This document shows positions 1 to 7,258 of a stretch of DNA of 32,288 nt, piece by piece. Both the position numbers and the translations under genes were made by a program. This stretch comes from Yoonia sp. (GTDB lineage Bacteria; Pseudomonadota; Alphaproteobacteria; Rhodobacterales; Rhodobacteraceae), in contig NZ_JAGYJK010000003.1 of assembly GCF_018402175.1 (NCBI RefSeq), positions 1-32,288 on the forward strand, given 5' to 3'. Under the pieces are notes generated by a model. That model searched no databases. It was not told the origin of the DNA and saw nothing but the letters and a program-made list of their open reading frames with translations. Every line of letters begins with the position of its first letter. Positions within the stretch are counted from its first letter, which is position 1.

Positions 1-1
1 C

Positions 2-18
2 TTTTTCATCATGAAAAA
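2..18. promoter_or_regulatory. AT-rich inverted repeat at left edge
   Basis: TTTTTCAT, one base, ATGAAAAA forms an inverted repeat in otherwise GC-rich DNA. It resembles the repeat at 2271-2287 in front of bhcR, although the spacer is 1 rather than 3 bases. On the minus strand it also reads ATGATGAAAAAG, with an AGGAG about 10 bases upstream (complement of 23-27). It could therefore simply be the start of a leftward gene encoding MMKK. The two explanations cannot be separated from this window. Confidence 0.3.
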
Positions 19-112
19 TAGGCTCCTGAGGTTGCGCCGCGGACCACAGGACAAACCGGTTTGAAAAATGTGTCGTTCAATCCATATCCTCGGACAGCAG
101 CAGAGATGTTGC

Positions 113-157
113 GCATGCCCGGCGTCAGGTCTGGGAGGATCGGCCCGCCGGGCATGC
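113..157. terminator. 12-bp inverted repeat, terminator-like
   Basis: GCATGCCCGGCG (113-124) and CGCCGGGCATGC (146-157) are perfect 12-bp complements around a 21-base loop. TTTGTT follows on the plus strand. The shape fits a weak Rho-independent terminator or a regulator site. No gene end is visible immediately to its left, so its role is uncertain. The rest of 1-407 shows no open frame that looks like a protein. Confidence 0.4.
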
Positions 158-407
158 TTTGTTAAGATTTCGTGACCTCAGCATTCGATGCCAGCGGCAG
201 GCTTGCAATCGGGGCCTGCCGGATCGGGCGGCGCAGGAAGGTTCTGCCGCTTAATCGGACAGAAAATGCGGCGACTGCACAATTTTTATGCTGCAATGCA
301 GAAACAGGCCGCCAGATGGATGCGCGACTCGCTGTCTGCGGCTTGGTTGACGCAGCGTGGCGGGCCATCTATCGCTGGGCTTTCTGCGCAGCAAATGGGT
401 TGATCCG

Positions 408-1433
408 ATGCCATCATTCGAACGGTTCCTGTCAGTTTGGGTGGCGCTTGCGATCATTATCGGGATCGCGCTGGGACAAGTCGGCCCCGAGGTCGTCAGC
501 TTTCTGGCATCGCTTTCATACGGATCGGTCAATTTCGTGGTCGCCGTCCTGATCTGGGCGATGGTCTATCCGATGATGGTGGCGGTCGATTTTGCATCAT
601 TGGCGCGGGTACATGAACGGCCCAAGGGCATGATCATCACGCTGGTGGTGAACTGGTTGATCAAGCCGTTCACGATGGCGCTGCTGGGTGTGGTGTTCTT
701 CGACTATCTCTTTGCGCCATTCATCGACCCCGGCACATCGGGCCAATATATCGCGGGGCTGATTCTGCTGGGGGCGGCGCCTTGCACGGCAATGGTGTTT
801 GTCTGGTCACAACTGACCAAGGGCGATCCGAATTACACACTAGCCCAAGTATCGCTGAACGACGCGATCATGGTCTTTGCCTATGCGCCCATCGTGGCGC
901 TGCTATTGGGCGTGACCGATATCAGCGTGCCATGGGAAACGCTGGTGCTGTCGGTCGTCCTTTACGTCGTGATCCCGCTGGCGGCAGGTATCCTGACGCG
1001 GGTCTGGCTGACGCGCGGGCGCAGTGATGCGGAAAGTGTCGTCGCTGGCTTTACCGCCAAAGTGAAACCCTTTTCGATCATCGGCCTTTTGGCAACCGTC
1101 GTGTTGCTGTTTGGCTTTCAGGGCGAGGTGATCCTGTCACAGCCTTTCATCATCGCGCTGATCGCGGTGCCTTTGCTGATCCAGTCTTACGGCATGTTCG
1201 GTCTGGCCTATTGGGCGGCCAAGGCGTGGCGCGTGCCGCATAATGTGGCCGCCCCCTGCGCGTTGATCGGGACGTCGAATTTCTTTGAACTGGCCGTGGC
1301 GGTCGCCATCGGGCTTTTTGGCCTGAATTCCATCGCAGCACTTGTCACCGTCGTCGGTGTGCTGGTCGAAGTGCCGGTGATGCTGACCCTTGTCTGGTTC
1401 GCCAACCGCACGCGGCATTGGTTTGCTGCCTAG
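408..1433 (+). CDS. acr3: ACR3-family arsenite efflux permease
   Basis: This 341-residue polytopic inner-membrane protein fits the ACR3 class of the bile/arsenite/riboflavin transporter superfamily, which expels arsenite (sometimes antimonite) using the proton-motive force. About ten hydrophobic segments are visible. The family-typical segment [12 protein letters not shown] carries the conserved membrane cysteine (Cys126), and [11 protein letters not shown] provides the conserved late-membrane Glu. The ATG at 408 is chosen because ACR3 proteins begin with a short F-E-R-(F/Y)-L segment, here [14 protein letters not shown]. The open frame continues upstream to a GTG at 357, but that extension is not family-like, and no strong Shine-Dalgarno is visible for either start. 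No arsR, arsC or arsH gene is in view, so it is an orphan here. Its stop overlaps the bhcR stop by 3 bases in convergent arrangement. Confidence 0.9.
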   Translation: MPSFERFLSVWVALAIIIGIALGQVGPEVVSFLASLSYGSVNFVVAVLIWAMVYPMMVAVDFASLARVHERPKGMIITLVVNWLIKPFTMALLGVVFFDYLFAPFIDPGTSGQYIAGLILLGAAPCTAMVFVWSQLTKGDPNYTLAQVSLNDAIMVFAYAPIVALLLGVTDISVPWETLVLSVVLYVVIPLAAGILTRVWLTRGRSDAESVVAGFTAKVKPFSIIGLLATVVLLFGFQGEVILSQPFIIALIAVPLLIQSYGMFGLAYWAAKAWRVPHNVAAPCALIGTSNFFELAVAVAIGLFGLNSIAALVTVVGVLVEVPVMLTLVWFANRTRHWFAA

Positions 1434-2299
1434 CGCGGCGCGCCGCCGATGGCCGCAGTCAAGCGGGCCGCAGCCTCTGTCACGGCATGGGCCAATGGGG
1501 CGATCTTGTCATCGGTGATGCGGCTGGTGGGGCCTGACACGGACAGACCCGCCACCGCGTCGCCCGACACGTCATGCACCGTCGCGGCGATGCAGCGCAT
1601 GCCCAGATTGCGTTCTTCACCGTCAAAGGCATAACCGCGCGCGTGGGCCGCATGCAGATCGGCGATCATCGCATCAGGATCGGTCAGCGTATGTGGCGTG
1701 AATTGTTCCAGCTTGCCTGCCGCCAGAACCCGCCGCTGGCGCGCATCATCCATATGCGCCAGCAGCGCCTTGCCAATGCCGGACGCATGCATCGCCGACA
1801 CCGTGCCGGGCGGAAAAAACGCGCGGATCGTCGCATGGGTTTCCACCTGCCCTAGAAACAGCACCTTGCCATCGCGTTCGATGCCCAGATTGGCAGTCTC
1901 TCCCGTCGCCTCCATCAGGTCGCGCATGATGGGGCGGGCGCGTTCGACAAGTGACGTGCGGCGCAGGAATTGCGATCCGGTCAAGAATGCGGCCGCCCCG
2001 ATGGACCAGACCTGCGCCTGCCGGTCGAAATCGACAAAACCGCGTCCTTGGAACGTGGTCAGCACGCGATAGACCGTCGCGGGCGACTGGTGCAGGTTGG
2101 TGGCGATTTCCGACAGGGTGCCGCCCTGCATCTCGCCCAGCGCGATCAATACCTCCAGCGCGCGGTCCAGTGATTTGACCGTATTCTGCGCTGCCTTGTC
2201 GTCCCATGCCTTGGGGCGACCACGGGTTTTGCGGGTATCATGCTGCAAGTGCGAAACTTTCTGAAATGTATTTTCATCATATGAAAAACGTAACCTCAT
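1430..2299 (-). CDS. bhcR: IclR-family regulator BhcR of the beta-hydroxyaspartate cycle
   Basis: This is an IclR-type transcription regulator. An RGRPK basic stretch precedes an N-terminal winged helix ([13 protein letters not shown], then [20 protein letters not shown]). The C-terminal IclR effector domain contains [11 protein letters not shown] and [12 protein letters not shown]. The name rests on its divergent position next to bhcABCD; in Paracoccus the homologous regulator responds to glyoxylate and controls these genes. The start is uncertain. ATG 2299 gives 289 residues, while TTG 2248 gives 272 residues and leaves only a short tail before RGRPK. A further in-frame extension exists to 2380. 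Neither start has a good ribosome site. If the inverted repeat at 2271-2287 is an operator, the TTG start is more attractive. The gene converges on acr3. Confidence 0.85.
   Translation of the reverse strand: MRLRFSYDENTFQKVSHLQHDTRKTRGRPKAWDDKAAQNTVKSLDRALEVLIALGEMQGGTLSEIATNLHQSPATVYRVLTTFQGRGFVDFDRQAQVWSIGAAAFLTGSQFLRRTSLVERARPIMRDLMEATGETANLGIERDGKVLFLGQVETHATIRAFFPPGTVSAMHASGIGKALLAHMDDARQRRVLAAGKLEQFTPHTLTDPDAMIADLHAAHARGYAFDGEERNLGMRCIAATVHDVSGDAVAGLSVSGPTSRITDDKIAPLAHAVTEAAARLTAAIGGAPR
2271..2287. promoter_or_regulatory. Candidate operator between bhcR and bhcA
   Basis: TTTTCAT-CAT-ATGAAAA is a perfect 7-bp inverted repeat with a 3-base spacer, AT-rich in a GC-rich background, near the 5' end of bhcR and about 125 bases before bhcA. 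A second, shorter dyad (TTTC-TAC-GAAA, 2313-2323) lies closer to bhcA. IclR regulators commonly bind such dyads between divergent promoters. That BhcR binds here is inference. Confidence 0.4.
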
Positions 2300-2410
2300 G
2301 GCAACGCTTGTTTTTCTACGAAACACGCGGCCAGACAGCCGTTTTTCAAAAAAATTGAGCCGCAGGGCAGGCTCTGCCACAAGCTAGGCAACCCTAATGG
2401 AGGATAGGCG

Positions 2411-3601
2411 ATGAGCTTTCAGAATCCGGTTTTCATCCCCGGCCCGACAAACATGCCAGAATCGATCCGCAAGGCCTGCGACATGCCGACGATCGACCAC
2501 CGGTCGCCCTTGTTCGGCCAGATCCTGCACCCTGCCCGCGCCAATGTGCAAAAGGTGCTGAAATCCGCGAATGCAGAAGTATTCATCTTTCCATCGACCG
2601 GCACTGGCGGCTGGGAAACGGCGATCACCAACACCCTGTCGGCCGGTGATACCGTGCTGGCCGCGCGCAATGGCATGTTCAGCCACCGCTGGATCGACAT
2701 GTGCCAGCGGCACGGGCTGGATGTGCAGATCGTGGAAACCCCATGGGGTCACGGCCTGCCTGCCAACCGTTATGCAGAAGCGCTGGCTGCCGACAAGGGC
2801 CACAAGATCAAGGCCGTACTGGCTACGCACAATGAGACAGCGACTGGCGTCAAATCCGACATCGCCGCCGTGCGCGCCGCACTGGATGCGGCGGATCACC
2901 CCGCCCTTTTGTTCGTTGATGGGGTCAGTTCCATCGGGTCGATGGACTTCCGCTTTGACACCTGGGGCGTCGACATTGCCGTGACGGGCTCGCAAAAGGG
3001 GTTCATGCTGCCCGCGGGTCTGGCGATCCTTGGCTTCAGCGCCAAGGCGATGGCCGCGACCAAAACGGGCCGGCTGCCGCGCACGTTCTTTGACGTGAAC
3101 GATATGGCCAAAGGCTATGACAACAGCGCCTTTCCCTATACCCCGCCCGTGGGCTTGATGAACGGCCTTCTGCTGGCCTCTGACATGCTGCTGCGCGAAG
3201 GGTTGGACAATGTCTTTGCCCGTCATACCCGGATCGCCAGCGGTATCCGTGCGGCAGTCCACGCGTGGGGGCTCGAATTATGCGCCGCGACACCAGATCT
3301 TTATTCCGACACTGTCAGCGCGATCAGAACGCCCGCAGGCTTCAACGCCACCGAAATCGTCAACCATGCCGCCAGCGCTTATGGTGTGGCCTTCGGGACG
3401 GGGCTGGGCGAAGTTGCAGGCAAGGTGTTCCGCATCGGCCATTTGGGCAGCATGACAGATGTGATGGCGCTGTCCGGTATCGCCACGGCGGAGATGTGCA
3501 TGGTCGATCTGGGGCTGGATATCAAACTCGGCTCCGGCGTGGCGGCGGCGCAAGACCATTATCGCCGCACGACCGGGCAGGCTCTCAAGGACGCAGCGTG
3601 A
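2411..3601 (+). CDS. bhcA: Aspartate-glyoxylate aminotransferase BhcA
   Basis: This 396-residue class-V (fold type I) PLP aminotransferase of the serine/alanine-glyoxylate aminotransferase group transfers the amino group of aspartate to glyoxylate, giving oxaloacetate and glycine. It both starts and closes the beta-hydroxyaspartate cycle. Visible features are the N-terminal FIPGPTNMP, the cofactor loop GTGGWE (64-70), Asp170 in LFVDGVSSIGS for the pyridine nitrogen, and the Schiff-base Lys196 in TGSQKGF. The length is normal for the family. The ATG at 2411 is preceded by GGAGG at good spacing. It is the first gene of a tight operon, and its TGA overlaps the bhcB ATG by one base. The specific substrate assignment relies on the full bhcABCD context; alone it would be annotated only as an alanine/serine-glyoxylate aminotransferase. 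Confidence 0.93.
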   Translation: MSFQNPVFIPGPTNMPESIRKACDMPTIDHRSPLFGQILHPARANVQKVLKSANAEVFIFPSTGTGGWETAITNTLSAGDTVLAARNGMFSHRWIDMCQRHGLDVQIVETPWGHGLPANRYAEALAADKGHKIKAVLATHNETATGVKSDIAAVRAALDAADHPALLFVDGVSSIGSMDFRFDTWGVDIAVTGSQKGFMLPAGLAILGFSAKAMAATKTGRLPRTFFDVNDMAKGYDNSAFPYTPPVGLMNGLLLASDMLLREGLDNVFARHTRIASGIRAAVHAWGLELCAATPDLYSDTVSAIRTPAGFNATEIVNHAASAYGVAFGTGLGEVAGKVFRIGHLGSMTDVMALSGIATAEMCMVDLGLDIKLGSGVAAAQDHYRRTTGQALKDAA

Positions 3602-4584
3602 TGAAAGACCTCGATATGTATATCCCGACCTATGACGACGTGATCGCCGCGCACGACCGGATCGCACCCCATATCCACCGCACGCCGGTCCTGACATCCA
3701 GCTATCTGGACGATCTGATCGGCGCGCAACTGTTCTTCAAATGCGAGAATTTTCAAAAGGCCGGTGCGTTCAAGGTGCGCGGGGCGTCCAATGCGGTGTT
3801 CGGCCTGTCGGATGCCGATGCGGCCCGTGGCGTCTGCACCCATTCATCGGGCAACCACGCGCTGTCGTTGTCCTATGCTGCAGGCCGCAGGGGTATCCCC
3901 TGCCATGTCGTCATGCCGCGCACAGCACCTGACGCGAAAAAGGCTGCCGTGCGCGGCTATGGCGGGATCATCACCGAATGCGAGCCATCAACCACATCGC
4001 GCGAAGAGGTGTTCGCGCAGGTGCAGGCCCGCACGGGCGGCGATTTCGTGCATCCCTATAACGACCCCCGCGTGATTGCTGGGCAAGCCACTTGCAGCCG
4101 CGAATTCATGGAGCAGACCGACGGGCTGGACATGATGGTCGCCCCCATCGGCGGCGGTGGCATGATTTCCGGCACCTGCCTGACCCTGTCACATATCGCG
4201 CCCGAGGTGCAGATCATCGCGTCTGAACCCGAACAGGCCGATGACGCCTATCGCAGTTTCAAGGCAGGCCATATCATTGCCGACGATGCGCCAGTGACGG
4301 TTGCCGATGGTCTGAAAGTGCCGCTGAAAGACCTGACATGGCATTTCGTCAGCAACCATGTGACGGATATTTTCACCGCGACAGAGGCGGAAATCATCGC
4401 CGCGATGAAGCTGACCTGGGAACGCATGAAGATCGTGATCGAACCCAGCTGTGCTGTGCCTCTGGCCACGATCATCAAGAACCGCGATTTTTTCAAAGGC
4501 AAGCGCATTGGTGTCATCATCACTGGCGGCAATGTCGATCTGGATAAACTGCCTTGGATGCAAGGCGAAGGGAGCACCACATGA
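3601..4584 (+). CDS. bhcB: Beta-hydroxyaspartate dehydratase BhcB
   Basis: This 327-residue fold type II PLP enzyme of the threonine dehydratase/serine racemase family removes water from beta-hydroxyaspartate to give iminosuccinate. The signature ENFQKAGAFKVRGA contains the Schiff-base lysine (Lys58). SSGNHA (82-87) is the substrate carboxylate loop, the tetraglycine GGGG (184-187) binds the PLP phosphate, and TGGN lies at 308-311. No ACT regulatory domain is present, unlike biosynthetic IlvA, which agrees with a catabolic role. The start overlaps the bhcA stop (TGATG) and the stop overlaps the bhcC start (ATGA), so translation is probably coupled. In isolation it could be called threonine dehydratase or serine racemase; the operon decides the name. 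Confidence 0.92.
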   Translation: MKDLDMYIPTYDDVIAAHDRIAPHIHRTPVLTSSYLDDLIGAQLFFKCENFQKAGAFKVRGASNAVFGLSDADAARGVCTHSSGNHALSLSYAAGRRGIPCHVVMPRTAPDAKKAAVRGYGGIITECEPSTTSREEVFAQVQARTGGDFVHPYNDPRVIAGQATCSREFMEQTDGLDMMVAPIGGGGMISGTCLTLSHIAPEVQIIASEPEQADDAYRSFKAGHIIADDAPVTVADGLKVPLKDLTWHFVSNHVTDIFTATEAEIIAAMKLTWERMKIVIEPSCAVPLATIIKNRDFFKGKRIGVIITGGNVDLDKLPWMQGEGSTT

Positions 4585-5744
4585 ACGATATGAGCAGCCT
4601 GAAGAACCTTGATGTCGGCTATGACATCCCCGCCCTGCCCGGCATGGACGAAGCCGATATCCAGACCCCTTGTCTGGTCCTTGACCTGGACGCGCTGGAA
4701 CGCAATATCAAGAAGATGGGCGATTTTGCCAAATCCCACGGCATGCGCCACCGTGTCCACGGCAAGATGCACAAATCCGTCGATGTCGCCTTGTTGCAGG
4801 AAAAACTGGGCGGGTCGGTCGGCGTCTGCTGCCAGAAAGTGTCCGAGGCCGAAGTCTTTGCCCGTGGTGGCATCAAGGATGTGCTGGTCAGCAACCAGGT
4901 CCGCCATCCCGCCAAGATCGACCGTCTCGCGCGAATTCCGAAGCTGGGTGCGCGCGCGATCTGCTGTGTGGATGACATTGCCAATATCGCCGATCTGTCG
5001 GCAGCGGCCCAGAAGCACGGCACACAAATCGAATGTCTGGTAGAAATCGACGTTGGCGCCGGCCGTTGCGGTGTCCAATATGGCGCACCGGTCGTTGTTC
5101 TGGCAAAGGCGATCAACGCTGCACCCGGCCTGAAATATGCGGGCATCCAAGCCTATCAGGGCGCGATGCAGCATCTGGACAGCTATGCCGAGCGACAGAC
5201 CAAGACGCAAATAGCTATCGAACAGGTCCGCGAAACGCTGGATCTGCTGAAAGCCGAAGGCATCGAGTCCGATATCGTCGGCGGCGGCGGCACCGGGTCT
5301 TATTATTTCGAAAGCGCGTCAGGCGTGTTCAACGAATTGCAATGCGGGTCCTATGCCTTCATGGATGCCGACTATGGCCGCATCCTCGACAAGGATGGCA
5401 AGCGGATCGACAAGGGCGAATGGGAAAATGCGCTGTTCATCCTGACCTCGGTGATGAGCCACGCCAAGGCGGACAAGGCCATCGTCGATGCGGGTCTGAA
5501 GGTGCAATCCGTCGACAGCGGCCTGCCGCTGATCTATGGCCGCGATGATGTGACTTATGTCAAATGTTCGGATGAACACGGCGTTGTTGCCGACCCGGGC
5601 GGTGTGCTGAAGGTCAATGACAAGCTGAAACTGGTCCCCGGCCATTGCGACCCGACCTGCAACGTCCACGACTGGTATGTCGGTGTGCGCGGTGGCAAGG
5701 TCGAAGTCGTTTGGCCTGTTTCCGCGCGGGGGAAGGCCTACTAA
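4581..5744 (+). CDS. bhcC: Beta-hydroxyaspartate aldolase BhcC
   Basis: This 387-residue fold type III PLP protein (alanine-racemase-like barrel followed by a beta domain) belongs to the D-threonine aldolase/D-serine dehydratase (DSD1) group. In the cycle it joins glycine and glyoxylate to beta-hydroxyaspartate. The N-terminal HRVHGKMHKS carries the likely PLP lysine (Lys62, aligned with the catalytic lysine of D-threonine aldolase). GGGGTGSYYFE is the phosphate-binding region. PGHCDPTCN near the C-terminus has His355 and Asp357 at the position of the divalent metal ligands of this family. The ATG at 4581 overlaps the bhcB stop by four bases, with GGGAG just upstream; an earlier in-frame ATG at 4554 would lie inside bhcB and is not needed. 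A hairpin covers its stop codon. Confidence 0.93.
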   Translation: MNDMSSLKNLDVGYDIPALPGMDEADIQTPCLVLDLDALERNIKKMGDFAKSHGMRHRVHGKMHKSVDVALLQEKLGGSVGVCCQKVSEAEVFARGGIKDVLVSNQVRHPAKIDRLARIPKLGARAICCVDDIANIADLSAAAQKHGTQIECLVEIDVGAGRCGVQYGAPVVVLAKAINAAPGLKYAGIQAYQGAMQHLDSYAERQTKTQIAIEQVRETLDLLKAEGIESDIVGGGGTGSYYFESASGVFNELQCGSYAFMDADYGRILDKDGKRIDKGEWENALFILTSVMSHAKADKAIVDAGLKVQSVDSGLPLIYGRDDVTYVKCSDEHGVVADPGGVLKVNDKLKLVPGHCDPTCNVHDWYVGVRGGKVEVVWPVSARGKAY

Positions 5745-5790
5745 CGTAGGCCGCCTCCCGGCGGGGAGTATTTTTGGAAAAAAGAAGTCG
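5735..5790 (+). terminator. Two hairpins plus dispersed GAGTATTTTT motif between bhcC and bhcD
   Basis: GGCCTAC (5735-5741) and GTAGGCC (5746-5752) form a perfect 7-bp hairpin enclosing the bhcC stop codon. CTCCC-GGCG-GGGAG (5755-5768) follows and runs into TATTTTTGG. The second half is one copy of the dispersed family motif (5754-5790). Structure plus T-run suggests partial termination or a processing/stability element inside the operon, so that bhcD may be expressed at a different level from bhcABC. The function is inference. Confidence 0.5.
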
Positions 5791-5825
5791 GGGCCGCAAC
5801 AGTGCCCCGGCGCATGAGGTGCAGG

Positions 5826-6791
5826 ATGATCATCGTTCCCGAAAAAGAGATCGCAGGTCTGATGACCCGTGCGGATGCCTATCGCGCGGTGGAGCAGGTG
5901 TTCGCGTCCATGTCCAGCGGCCGCGCCTATAACTTCCCGGTGATACGGGAAGCGATCGGTCATGCCGATGCGCTCTACGGGTTCAAATCGGGGTTTGATC
6001 GTGACGGGTTGGCGCTTGGGCTGAAATCGGGCGGCTACTGGCCCGGGAACGAAGCAAATGGCCTGACCAACCACCAGTCCACCGTGTTTTTGTTCGATGC
6101 CGATACCGGCAAATGCCGCGCCATCGTGGGTGGCAATCTTTTGACCGCGCTGCGCACTGCGGCCGCATCGGCGGTGTCGATCAACCATCTGGCCCGCAAG
6201 GATGCAAGCGTGCTGGGCATGATCGGCGCGGGCCATCAATCGGTTTTCCAGCTGCGCGCCGCGGTGGAGCAGCGCAGTTTTGACAAGATCATCGGCTGGA
6301 ACTACCACCCCGACATGCTCCAGCGTCTGGCAGCGGTCGCGGCAGAGCTTGGTATCCCCTTCGAGGCGGTCAGTCTTGCGCAGCTCGGGGCAGAGGCAGA
6401 TGTCATCATCTCGATCACCTCGGCCTTTGCGCCATCACTGCTGGATGCCCATGTCCGCCCCGGCACGCATATCGCCTGTATGGGCACCGACACGAAGGGC
6501 AAACAGGAACTGGAAGCGGCGGTGCTTGCCCGCGCGACGGTCTTTACCGACGAGATTGCGCAAGCCGTGACCATCGGCGAGGCGCAGCATGCGATTGCAG
6601 CGGGCCTTATCACGCAGGATGCAATTCACGAGATGGGCGCGGTCGTCAACGGCACCCATCCGGGCCGGACCAGCGCCGACGAGATCACGGTTTTTGACGG
6701 CACCGGCGTCGGCTTGCAGGATCTGGCGGTGGCCTCTGCCGTGGTGGATCTGGCGGTGGCCAAAGGTGTGGCGACAATCGTCGAGTTCTAG
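5826..6791 (+). CDS. bhcD: Iminosuccinate reductase BhcD
   Basis: This 321-residue member of the ornithine cyclodeaminase/mu-crystallin family reduces iminosuccinate to aspartate with a nicotinamide cofactor. This regenerates the amino donor for BhcA and makes the cycle amino-neutral. GMIGAGHQSV (131-140) is the dinucleotide-binding loop. SGFDRDGLALGLKSGGYWP carries the conserved substrate-region lysine. TALRTAAASAV is typical of the family. The ATG at 5826 is chosen because GAGG sits 6 bases upstream and the protein then begins directly with MIIVPEKEI; an earlier in-frame codon at 5802 lacks such a site. It is 81 bases downstream of bhcC, the only real gap in the operon. Its TAG overlaps the allA stop in convergent orientation. 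Confidence 0.92.
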   Translation: MIIVPEKEIAGLMTRADAYRAVEQVFASMSSGRAYNFPVIREAIGHADALYGFKSGFDRDGLALGLKSGGYWPGNEANGLTNHQSTVFLFDADTGKCRAIVGGNLLTALRTAAASAVSINHLARKDASVLGMIGAGHQSVFQLRAAVEQRSFDKIIGWNYHPDMLQRLAAVAAELGIPFEAVSLAQLGAEADVIISITSAFAPSLLDAHVRPGTHIACMGTDTKGKQELEAAVLARATVFTDEIAQAVTIGEAQHAIAAGLITQDAIHEMGAVVNGTHPGRTSADEITVFDGTGVGLQDLAVASAVVDLAVAKGVATIVEF

Positions 6792-7258
6792 GCGGTGATC
6801 CGGTAAGCTGTGGCGAAATGGTGTTCTTCCAGATTGGCCCCGTCGCCGATCCGGTCGATCACCGCGAACAGCCCCGGCCCGGACAGCGGCGTCAGCACAC
6901 CATGCCATGTGCCACGGTGGAAGTTGATCCCTTCGCCCGGTGCCGTGACAAAAGCCTGCGGCACGAGGTCGTCGCCTGCCACCACCACCAGAAAGCTGTC
7001 CATGCTCATCGGGATAAAGGCCTGTGATCCAAGCGGGTGCCGTTCGATCAGGTCGATCTGATAGGGCAAGCGGCGCAACTCCGACCGGAACAAGCTGATG
7101 CCCACGCGCCCATCGCCCACATCCACCTGCGCGCGGTCGTGAAACCGCCCGCAAAGCCCTGCGTTGATGATCCGGTCAGGCGCACCGTCGCAATTCAGCA
7201 CATCGCCGAAGGGGGCGAAGGCGGCGGCGGTCAGGGGACGCGCGCGGATATCTTTCAT
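6788..7258 (-). CDS. allA: Ureidoglycolate lyase AllA
   Basis: This 156-residue protein fits the AllA cupin-like family, which splits ureidoglycolate into glyoxylate and urea, the last step of allantoin breakdown. Family landmarks are the N-terminal RPLTAAAFAPFGDVL, the central ERHPLGSQAFIPM, FLVVVAGDD, and FHRGTWHGVLTPL. The ATG at 7258 overlaps the stop of the upstream allantoinase gene by four bases (ATGA), which indicates one operon and coupled translation. The product glyoxylate is the substrate of the convergent bhc operon next door. Confidence 0.93.
   Translation of the reverse strand: MKDIRARPLTAAAFAPFGDVLNCDGAPDRIINAGLCGRFHDRAQVDVGDGRVGISLFRSELRRLPYQIDLIERHPLGSQAFIPMSMDSFLVVVAGDDLVPQAFVTAPGEGINFHRGTWHGVLTPLSGPGLFAVIDRIGDGANLEEHHFATAYRITA

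Noticed and set aside
172..552. Open frames on both strands upstream of and into acr3
   Set aside because: The translations are Arg/Ala/Cys-rich without domain-like pattern, and the longest overlaps acr3 out of frame; no ArsR, ArsC or ArsH motif is seen.
1435..1446. GCGGCGCGCCGC palindrome near the acr3/bhcR stops
   Set aside because: Short GC palindrome with no loop and no T-run, inside the end of bhcR; expected by chance in this composition.
2384..3262. Long open frame antisense to bhcA (292 codons)
   Set aside because: Typical shadow frame opposite a GC-biased gene; composition rich in His, Gln and Arg, and bhcA itself is unambiguous.
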